Origin: JADJYF01 sp050186725
GTDB lineage: Bacteria; Pseudomonadota; Gammaproteobacteria; Ga0077536
Length of the DNA stretch: 64,000 nt
Assembly: GCA_050186725.1 (NCBI GenBank)
Contig: JBFWYG010000005.1
Location: 1 to 64,000 of the forward strand
Direction of reading: 5' to 3'
Shown: one piece after another, positions 1 through 6,255 of the stretch
How the letters are laid out: every line of letters starts with the position of its first letter
Position numbering within the stretch: position 1 is the stretch's first letter
The notes under the pieces: model-generated
Told to the model about the DNA's origin: nothing
The model's input: only the letters and a program-made list of their open reading frames with translations
Database searches by the model: none
Translations under genes and position numbers: made by a program

Positions 1-119
1 TGCGATCATCGCGTCGGTCGGTCGCGCCTGGTTCCGACCTCGATATTTACTGATTGGTCCCGCGAGCGGCGCCCGCCTAGCATGGCAGGCCCGCGCGTCG
101 CGGGGCAGGAGCGCTCTGC

Positions 120-1337
120 ATGACGACCACCGTCGCCTCACCCCCCGCCGGCGCAGTTCCGGCGTCTGTCCGGCCGCGCGCCGGGGCCGCCCCGCGCCTT
201 GGCATCATCGGCGCCGGCCAGCTCGCGCGCATGACCGCGCAGGCCGCGCTGCAGCTCGGCTGCGAGGTCAGCATCCTGGCCAACGCCGCCGAGGAGCCGG
301 CCTGCACGCTCACGCGTCGCGCGATCTTCGGCTCGGCCAACGATGCCGCCACCGTGCTCGCGTTCGCGCGCGAGGTCGACGTGGTGACGCTCGAGAACGA
401 GTTCGTCGACGCCGGTGTGCTCGCCGAACTCGAGGCCGCGGGCATCGCGCTCCATCCGGGCGCGCGCAGCATCGCGCTGGTCCAGGACAAGTTCGTGCAG
501 AAGTCGCTGCTCGCCTCGCAGGGCATCGCCACGCCCGCGTTTCGCGCCGTCGCCACGCCGGCGGAGCTCGCCGATGCCGGCCGCGAGTTCGGCTGGCCGG
601 TGGTACTGAAGACGCGCCGCAATGGCTATGACGGCAAGGGCAATCTCTCCCTGCGCGGGCCGGAGGCGGTGGCCGACGCCTGGGCCGCGCTGGGCGGGGC
701 GGCCGGCGGCGTGTACGTCGAGCAATGGTGTCCCTTCGTCGCCGAGGTTGCCGTGATCGTCACCCGCGCACGCGACGGCCAGTGCGTGCTCTACCCGGTG
801 GTGGAGACCGTGCAGCGCGATCACATCTGTCATCGCGTGCTGGCGCCGGCGGCGCTGCCGGCGGTGCAGCGCGCCGAGGTCGCGGCGCTGGCCGAGCGCG
901 CGGTGGCCGCGGTGGAGGGCGTCGGCAGCTTCGGCGTCGAACTCTTCGTCAGCCGTGACGGCGCCATCCTGGTCAATGAACTCGCGCCGCGGGTGCACAA
1001 CTCCGGGCACTACTCCATCGAGGCCTGCGCCTGTTCGCAGTTCGAGAACCACGTGCGCGCGGTGATGGGCTGGCCGCTCGGCGCGACGGCCATGCGCGTG
1101 CCTGCGGCGGTGATGGTCAACCTGCTCGGCGCCGGCGCCGGTGACGGCGCGCCCGCGGGCCGCGAGGGGGCGCTCGCCGTGCCCGAGACCCACCTGCACG
1201 TCTACGGCAAGCGGCTCTCGGCGCGTGGGCGCAAGATGGGTCACGTCACCGCGCTCGGCCCCGATCTCGACACCGCCCGGCAGCGCGCCGAGCAGGCGGC
1301 GGCCTGTATTCGCTTCGGCGCGGAGGCGCAAGCATGA
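120..1337 (+). CDS. purK: N5-carboxyaminoimidazole ribonucleotide synthase (PurK)
   Basis: PurK is the ATP-grasp enzyme that carboxylates AIR to N5-CAIR using ATP and bicarbonate in de novo purine synthesis. The 405-residue product shows the family's dinucleotide-like start (RLGIIGAGQLARM, about residues 26-38), the ATP-grasp lysine segment (LKTRRNGYDGKGN) and the C-terminal NELAPRVHNSGHYSIEAC motif. It has about 25 extra N-terminal residues before the conserved start. I kept the ATG at 120 because GGCAGGAG lies about 10 bases upstream and no better in-frame start is visible. It overlaps purE by 4 bases, so translation is probably coupled. The order purK-purE is the reverse of the common purEK order. 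Confidence 0.95.
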   Translation: MTTTVASPPAGAVPASVRPRAGAAPRLGIIGAGQLARMTAQAALQLGCEVSILANAAEEPACTLTRRAIFGSANDAATVLAFAREVDVVTLENEFVDAGVLAELEAAGIALHPGARSIALVQDKFVQKSLLASQGIATPAFRAVATPAELADAGREFGWPVVLKTRRNGYDGKGNLSLRGPEAVADAWAALGGAAGGVYVEQWCPFVAEVAVIVTRARDGQCVLYPVVETVQRDHICHRVLAPAALPAVQRAEVAALAERAVAAVEGVGSFGVELFVSRDGAILVNELAPRVHNSGHYSIEACACSQFENHVRAVMGWPLGATAMRVPAAVMVNLLGAGAGDGAPAGREGALAVPETHLHVYGKRLSARGRKMGHVTALGPDLDTARQRAEQAAACIRFGAEAQA

Positions 1338-1846
1338 AGAACACGAAGCCGCAGGTGGCGGTGATCATGGGCAGCGATTCCGACTGGCCGACCATGGAAG
1401 CGGCCGTCGTGGCCTGCGCCGAGTTCGACGTCGTATGCCAGGTGGAGGTGCTGTCGGCCCACCGCCTGCCGCTCGACATGCTGGCCTTCGCGCGCAAGGC
1501 GCACACGCGCGGCCTGCGCGTGATCGTGGCCGGCGCCGGCGGCGCGGCCCACCTGCCCGGCATGGTCGCGAGCCTGACGCCGCTGCCGGTGATAGGCGTG
1601 CCGGTCGAGAGCCGCGCGCTGAAGGGCATGGACTCGCTCCTGTCCATCGTGCAGATGCCGCCCGGCGTGCCGGTGGCGACGGTCGCCATCGGCGGCGGCC
1701 GCAACGCCGGCCTGCTGGCGGTGCAGATCCTGGCGGCCGGCGATCCCGCGCTGCAGGCCCGCGTGCTGGCCTTCAAAGCTGCCCAGGCGCGCGCCGTGCG
1801 CGCCCGCGCGCGAACGCTGAAGCGCAGCCTGCTCGCGCGCGACTGA
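1334..1846 (+). CDS. purE: N5-CAIR mutase (PurE)
   Basis: PurE converts N5-CAIR to CAIR, the step after PurK. The 170-residue protein matches the class I family in length. It has the phosphate-binding GSDSDWPTM loop (residues 13-21), the SAHR motif with catalytic His43, and the AGAGGAAHLPGM glycine-rich segment. The start codon overlaps the purK stop region (ATGA), consistent with a two-gene operon. The C-terminus is Arg/Ala-rich and less conserved. Confidence 0.96.
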   Translation: MKNTKPQVAVIMGSDSDWPTMEAAVVACAEFDVVCQVEVLSAHRLPLDMLAFARKAHTRGLRVIVAGAGGAAHLPGMVASLTPLPVIGVPVESRALKGMDSLLSIVQMPPGVPVATVAIGGGRNAGLLAVQILAAGDPALQARVLAFKAAQARAVRARARTLKRSLLARD

Positions 1847-1896
1847 CCCGCGCCCGCGCTGGTTTATGCTGGCGCGACCCAGCGGGAGTGAATGAC

Positions 1897-2943
1897 ATGC
1901 GGCAGCGGGCATTGGGCGAGAGCGGGCTCATGGTGACGGACATCTGTCTCGGCACCATGACCTGGGGCGAGCAGAACAGCGAGGCCGAGGCCCATGCGCA
2001 GCTCGACTGGGCGCTGGACCACGGCATCAATTTCTTCGACACCGCCGAGATGTACCCCGTGCCGCCGCGCCAGGCGACCCAGGGGCGCACCGAGACCTTC
2101 ATCGGGTCGTGGCTCGCGCGTCACCCGGGGCGACGCGGCGAGTTCGTGCTGGCGTCGAAGATTGCCGGGCCCGGCCGCCGCGACTGGATCCGCGATGGCG
2201 ACACGCAGGTCTCGGCCAAGACCATTCCGTGGGCGATCGACGACAGCCTCGCGCGTCTCCAGACCGACTACATCGACCTCTTCCAGATCCACTGGCCCGA
2301 TCGCTACGTGCCGATGTTCGGCCAGTGGGCCTACGACGCCGCGCAGGACAGGCCCGCGGTGCCGATCCTCGAACAAGTCGAAGCGCTCGCGCGCGCCATC
2401 GAGGCGGGCAAGATTCGCGCTTACGGCCTGTCCAACGAAACCTGCTACGGCCTGTGCGAGTTCACCCGTCTCGCGCGCGAGCACGGTCTGCCACCGCCGG
2501 CGTCCACGCAGAATTGCTACAACCTCGTGTCGCGCACCTTCGACGGCGATCTGGCCGAGGCGAGCCATCGCCTGAACGTGCCGCTGCTCGCCTATTCACC
2601 GCTCGCCATGGGCCTGCTGGCGGGCAACTACCGGCATGGCGCGGCGCCGCCCGCCGCGCGGCTCACGCGCTTTCCGAACTTCGGCGATCGCTACCGCAAG
2701 CCGCGCGTGGCGCCGGCGGTGGAAGCCTACTGCCAGGTGGCGGAACGCCATGGGCTCGCGCCCGGCGCTCTGGCGCTGGCTTTCGCGCGTGGCCGCGCCT
2801 TCACCGCGTCGACCATCATCGGCGCCACCAGCCTCGCGCAGCTGGACCAGCAGGCCGCGTGGTTCGAGCTCGAGCTCGACGCCGCGACCCTGGCCGAGAT
2901 CGGCGCGGTGCACGCCGAGTATCCCAACCCGACCATCGGCTAG
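1897..2943 (+). CDS. tas: aldo/keto reductase, Tas family
   Basis: This is an NADPH-dependent aldo/keto reductase of 348 residues, close in length and sequence to E. coli Tas (YgdS, 346 aa), whose physiological substrate is not well defined. The shared features are LGTMTWGEQNSE near the N-terminus, the catalytic Asp48/Tyr53 segment (FDTAEMYPVPPR), QIHWP with the catalytic His, the SNET motif and a C-terminal GATSLAQL cofactor-binding region. The reading frame stays open far upstream, but I start at 1897 because GGGAG ends 8 bases before this ATG and homology begins here. It lies 50 bases after purE and may be read through from it. Confidence 0.92.
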   Translation: MRQRALGESGLMVTDICLGTMTWGEQNSEAEAHAQLDWALDHGINFFDTAEMYPVPPRQATQGRTETFIGSWLARHPGRRGEFVLASKIAGPGRRDWIRDGDTQVSAKTIPWAIDDSLARLQTDYIDLFQIHWPDRYVPMFGQWAYDAAQDRPAVPILEQVEALARAIEAGKIRAYGLSNETCYGLCEFTRLAREHGLPPPASTQNCYNLVSRTFDGDLAEASHRLNVPLLAYSPLAMGLLAGNYRHGAAPPAARLTRFPNFGDRYRKPRVAPAVEAYCQVAERHGLAPGALALAFARGRAFTASTIIGATSLAQLDQQAAWFELELDAATLAEIGAVHAEYPNPTIG

Positions 2944-2960
2944 CGCGAGCGCGCGGCGGG

Positions 2961-3140
2961 TCACACGAAGCGTTTCTCGACGCGCTCTTCGCCGGCGCGA
3001 CGGCCGTGGCGCTGGGCCGCGATGTCCTGCGTGGTCGCGCCGACGGCAGGCGTGGCGTGCGGCCCGAGCGCGTCAAGGGCGCCGTCTTCGGCGCCGGACA
3101 GCAAGAGGGCGAGCAGGCAGGTGGAGGCGATGAGTTTCAT
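2961..3140 (-). CDS. small putative secreted protein
   Basis: This 59-residue ORF is not recognised. Its N-terminus looks like a signal peptide (MKLIAS, then a Leu/Ala-rich stretch ending near residue 17). The rest is short, polar and rich in Arg/Glu, with no motif I know. An upstream in-frame ATG at 3158 exists, but the signal-peptide-like start at 3140, preceded by CGGAG, fits better. It runs convergently toward tas with 17 bases between stops. In DNA this GC-rich, random ORFs of this size are common, so the main support is the signal-peptide-like start. Confidence 0.35.
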   Translation of the reverse strand: MKLIASTCLLALLLSGAEDGALDALGPHATPAVGATTQDIAAQRHGRRAGEERVEKRFV

Positions 3141-3207
3141 GGGGCGGACTCCGGGCATGGGCTGTGAGACTGGTCAGCAAGGCGGGTGCCAAGTCCGGCC
3201 GGGGCGA

Positions 3208-3248
3208 GACCGCGACAGGTGATCCTGTCCCGAGCCATAGGCTCGGTC
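3208..3248. other. double-hairpin element upstream of the NTF2-like gene
   Basis: Two perfect hairpins sit side by side. GACAGG/CCTGTC (3214-3219 with 3224-3229) closes on TGAT, and CGAGCC/GGCTCG (3231-3236 with 3240-3245) closes on ATA. A short GACC (3208-3211) can also pair with GGTC (3245-3248), giving a three-way-junction shape, though it competes for one base of the second stem. It lies in the 286-base gap between the small secreted ORF and the gene starting at 3427. No T-run follows, so it is not a classical terminator. Its function is unknown; it could be a regulatory 5' element or a terminator-like structure. Confidence 0.35.
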
Positions 3249-3426
3249 ACAGATTCTCCGCGTGCCGCACCATCGGGCGTGCCGGGCACGCCGCTCGAAT
3301 CGCTTTGCCCACCCACGCGCGAGGTGGCCCCGCGCCGCGTGCCCACCCGCGAGCGTCGCCGCGCGACGACAGCGCCGCGGGTTATGCTCCCGTCGCGGCG
3401 CGAACGCCGCCACTCGAGGGGAGATC

Positions 3427-3804
3427 ATGGACACCGCGGGCATTCTGCAACTCGAAGCGCGGCGCTATGCCGCCATGACCGGCAACGACTTCGCCACGCT
3501 CGAAGCCTTGCTGCACGACGAACTCATCTACACCCACTCCTCCGGCGTGGTCGACAGCAAGGCGAGCTACATCGACGCCCTGAAGAGCGGCCACACGCGC
3601 TACCTCGAGGTCAGGCAGGGCGACAGCCACGTGCGCTTGCTGGGTGACGTCGCGCTGGTGACCGCCGGATCGCACATCGAAGTGGTGGTGCGCGGGCAGC
3701 ACAAGTCGCTCGATCTCCGCTCGCTCTGCGCGTGGACCGCGACCGAAGACGGCTGGCGCTTCATCGCTTGGCAATCCTGCGCGCTGCCGCGCGCGTCGAC
3801 CTGA
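3427..3804 (+). CDS. NTF2-like (DUF4440/SnoaL-type) protein
   Basis: The 125-residue protein has the layout of a DUF4440/NTF2-like cone fold: an N-terminal helix (ILQLEARRYAAM), the D-x-x-x-L-E-x-L-L-H-D-E-L-I-Y-T-H-S pattern at about residues 19-37, and beta-strands ending in a WRFIAWQSC-type strand. Members bind small hydrophobic ligands or act as polyketide-like isomerases, but the substrate here cannot be told. The start at 3427 has GGGGAG 5-10 bases upstream. The next gene starts 10 bases after its stop, so the two are likely co-transcribed. Confidence 0.8.
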   Translation: MDTAGILQLEARRYAAMTGNDFATLEALLHDELIYTHSSGVVDSKASYIDALKSGHTRYLEVRQGDSHVRLLGDVALVTAGSHIEVVVRGQHKSLDLRSLCAWTATEDGWRFIAWQSCALPRAST

Positions 3805-3814
3805 GGTAGACGAC

Positions 3815-4954
3815 ATGACGAACGTCGAAGGACGCTGCGCGCCGAAGTTCGCGCGCATGCAGGACGTGCTCGCCGCGAGTCTGGCCAGCGGCGAGGATCT
3901 CGGCGCCTCGGTGGCGGTGAGCTGGCGCGGCGAGATGGTGGTGGACCTGTGGGGCGGTTGGGCCGACGAGGCGCGCACGCGGCCCTGGACCGAGCACACC
4001 TTGACCAACGTCTGGTCCACCACAAAGACCCTCACGACTTTCACCGCGCTGGTCATGCACGCGCGCGGACTCATCGACGTGCACGCGCCGGTGGCGAAGT
4101 ACTGGACCGCGTTCGGCGCGAACGGCAAGGGCGACGTGCGCGTGCGGCATCTGCTGTCTCACACCTCAGGCGTGTCGGCCTGGGCCCAGCCGGTGGTGGT
4201 GGAGGATCTCTACGACTGGGACAAGTCCACTGCGATGCTCGCCGCGCAGCCGCCGTGGTGGACGCCGGGCAGCGCGTCGGGCTACCACGCGCTGAACCAG
4301 GGTCACCTGGTCGGCGAAGTCATCCGCCAGGTCACCGGCAGGAAGTTGGGGCAGTACTTCGCCGAGGAGATCGCCGCGCCGCTCGGCGCCGATTTCCACA
4401 TCGGGCTCGCGCCCGAACACGACGCGCGCGTGGCGCCCATCGTGCCGCCGCCGCCGCTGCCCATCGATCTCGCCGCGATGGACCCCGACTCGGTGCCCTA
4501 CAAGACCTTCACGGGCCCCGCGCCCGACGCGACCATCGCCTGGAGCGAGGCCTGGCGGCGCGCCGACATCGGCGCGGCCAATGGCCACGGCAACGCGCGC
4601 GCGGTGGCGACCGTGCTCTCGGCGCTCGCGAATGGCGGCGAGTTCCAGGGCGTCAGGCTGCTGGACGCGAAGACCATCGACCTCGTGTTCCAGGAACAGG
4701 CCAACGGCGTCGATCTCGCGCTCGGCATTCCGCTGCGCTTCGGCATCGGCTTCGCGCTCCGTGAGGATGTCACCATGCCCTGTCTGCCGAGCGGCCGCGT
4801 GTGCTACTGGGGTGGTTGGGGCGGCTCGCTCGCGGTGATGGACATCGACCGCCAGCTCTGCGTGAGTTACATGATGAACAAGATGGGGGCCGGCATCATC
4901 GGCGGGCCGCGTTCGGAGGCGCTGCTGCGGGCGGCCTACGCGGCGATCGACTGA
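3815..4954 (+). CDS. serine hydrolase, beta-lactamase/EstB-like
   Basis: This 379-residue protein belongs to the class C beta-lactamase-like serine hydrolases (Pfam Beta-lactamase; EstB-like esterases). The nucleophile motif S-T-T-K is at residues 68-71, the Tyr motif appears as GYHALNQG, and the region ending in the PLGADFHIGL segment is typical of the esterase branch. No signal peptide is visible, so it is probably a cytoplasmic esterase or lipase rather than a periplasmic lactamase. The start is supported by GAGG upstream. The gene ends just before a bidirectional terminator facing the PEP-CTERM gene. Confidence 0.88.
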   Translation: MTNVEGRCAPKFARMQDVLAASLASGEDLGASVAVSWRGEMVVDLWGGWADEARTRPWTEHTLTNVWSTTKTLTTFTALVMHARGLIDVHAPVAKYWTAFGANGKGDVRVRHLLSHTSGVSAWAQPVVVEDLYDWDKSTAMLAAQPPWWTPGSASGYHALNQGHLVGEVIRQVTGRKLGQYFAEEIAAPLGADFHIGLAPEHDARVAPIVPPPPLPIDLAAMDPDSVPYKTFTGPAPDATIAWSEAWRRADIGAANGHGNARAVATVLSALANGGEFQGVRLLDAKTIDLVFQEQANGVDLALGIPLRFGIGFALREDVTMPCLPSGRVCYWGGWGGSLAVMDIDRQLCVSYMMNKMGAGIIGGPRSEALLRAAYAAID

Positions 4955-4984
4955 GCCCGGCGCGGCGCCGGGCCCGAAAAGCAG

Positions 4985-5006
4985 AAACCCCGCCGAGGCG
5001 GGGTTT
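4985..5006. terminator. bidirectional Rho-independent terminator
   Basis: AAACCCCGCC and GGCGGGGTTT form a perfect stem separated by GA (in practice the inner pair opens to make a four-base loop). The A-tract on one side and T-tract on the other let it work in both directions. It sits in the 76-base gap between the convergent serine hydrolase gene and the PEP-CTERM gene. Confidence 0.75.
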
Positions 5007-5030
5007 CCGTTCAGGCGATGGCGTGGAGCC

Positions 5031-6047
5031 TCAGGCCTGGGCGCGCGCCTTGCGCTTCATCTTCAGGCCGCCGACGAGACCGAGCGCGACCAGTGCCATC
5101 GACATCGGCTCCGGCACGCCAGGGGGTCCCGGCGGCGGGTTGTCGTAGCAGCCGGAGAGCTGGGCGATCTTGAAGTAGTCGTTGGTCTCGGTGTACGAGC
5201 CCGAGGACTTTTCCTTCACCGAGCTGCCGTACTTCGCGCCGTACTGCGCGATGGAGTCGACCACCGCGCCGATCGCCCAGTAGCTGGACGCGTAGTCGGT
5301 GACTTCCTTGCGCAGGCTGTTGTTCGACGACGCGGTGCCGCTGGTCAGGGTTTCGATGTTCAGCGCCGTGCTGGTGGACGCGTACTGGTCGTAGTCGAAG
5401 CTGCCGATCAGGGTCCAGCCGTCCTCGGCCGCGGAGTTCGCCTGGGACGCCATGCTGGCGATGCTGAAGCCGTCGCTGCCGGGCGGCGCCTGACCGTCGG
5501 TGCTCGGGGTCCACACGAACAGCGAGAAGTCGGAGTCCGAACCCAGCCAGCCCATCTTGATCTGGGACAGCGTGACCGCCTTGTCGAACTGGAAGATGAC
5601 CAGGTCGTAGCCGCTCGAGTTGTCGAACGCATGGTTCGGCGAGCTCTCCTTGCCGGCGCCGATGTTGGTCGGGTCGCCGTTGGTGATGGCGGTGCCGCTG
5701 GATGTAACGTTGTTGTAGTTCAGCGCCATGTTGTCGGGCTGGTAGATGGTCAGCTGACGCTGCGTGTAGGTTTCCGCCGGACCGCCGCTGACCAGGGGCG
5801 TCAGGCTGTCCTGGTGGAACCCGGTAGCGGTAGCCGCCACGCCGGTCGGCGTGGACTGGGTGCTGAAGCTGTTCTGCGTGGTCGTGCTGGACGACTGGAA
5901 GGTCCAGGTCTCGCCCGTGCAGGTCGGGTCGCTGCCGCCGCCGCTGCCGCCGCAGGTATGGTACTTGTGGCCCGCGTGGGCGCCGCCTGCCAGGGCCAGG
6001 CCGAGCAGGCCGGCCGCGACGCGAAGGGTGTTCTTGGTGTTGTTCAT
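5031..6047 (-). CDS. PEP-CTERM surface protein (exosortase substrate)
   Basis: This 338-residue exported protein has a Sec signal peptide (MNNTKNTLRVAAG... cleaved near AHAG) and an Asn/Ser/Thr-rich extracellular body. Its C-terminal PEP-CTERM sorting signal starts VPEP at about residue 311 and continues with a hydrophobic helix and the basic end KMKRKARAQA. Exosortase is expected to cut at PEP and deliver the protein to the surface or exopolysaccharide. The central segment around DLVIFQFDKAVTLSQIKMGW resembles a domain seen in some exosortase-dependent surface proteins; that assignment is tentative. The Ser/Thr-rich composition suggests glycosylation. No exosortase lies in the window, so one must be encoded elsewhere. 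Confidence 0.9.
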   Translation of the reverse strand: MNNTKNTLRVAAGLLGLALAGGAHAGHKYHTCGGSGGGSDPTCTGETWTFQSSSTTTQNSFSTQSTPTGVAATATGFHQDSLTPLVSGGPAETYTQRQLTIYQPDNMALNYNNVTSSGTAITNGDPTNIGAGKESSPNHAFDNSSGYDLVIFQFDKAVTLSQIKMGWLGSDSDFSLFVWTPSTDGQAPPGSDGFSIASMASQANSAAEDGWTLIGSFDYDQYASTSTALNIETLTSGTASSNNSLRKEVTDYASSYWAIGAVVDSIAQYGAKYGSSVKEKSSGSYTETNDYFKIAQLSGCYDNPPPGPPGVPEPMSMALVALGLVGGLKMKRKARAQA

Positions 6048-6158
6048 ATCGTCATCCAGTGCTGGTAGCGATGGTGTTTGTCTGCGGTGCCGTCACGGCC
6101 CAGGGCGCCTCGCATGACGGCGCTCCGCTAGTGCGACGGACCTTACTCTGTCCTGGTG

Positions 6159-6167
6159 ATGATAACA
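6159..6167 (-). promoter_or_regulatory. candidate extended -10 promoter for the PEP-CTERM gene
   Basis: On the minus strand the sequence reads TGTTATCAT, a TG-extended -10 element with five of six matches to TATAAT. It lies in a locally AT-rich patch about 110 bases before the PEP-CTERM start. No good -35 hexamer is seen at 17 bases. The call rests on the motif alone. Confidence 0.3.
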
Positions 6168-6223
6168 GCGGTAATAGCTCGCATTTGGTCGACTGTGACG
6201 AAGTTTGACATTGTCGTGCCCGG

Positions 6224-6239
6224 AGCCGCTGGACAGCGG
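6224..6239. terminator. hairpin downstream of prsT
   Basis: GCCGCTG and CAGCGGC form a perfect 7-bp stem with a two-base centre, 16 bases beyond the prsT stop codon on the minus strand. It lacks a T-tract, so it may only stabilise the mRNA 3' end. Confidence 0.3.
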
Positions 6240-6255
6240 CGCGGGTTTGCACCCG

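Noticed and set aside
6205..6222. Sigma-54 (-24/-12) promoter before the PEP-CTERM gene
   Set aside because: On the minus strand GGGCACG fits the -24 element, but the -12 position reads TGTCA rather than TTGCW, so the match is incomplete.
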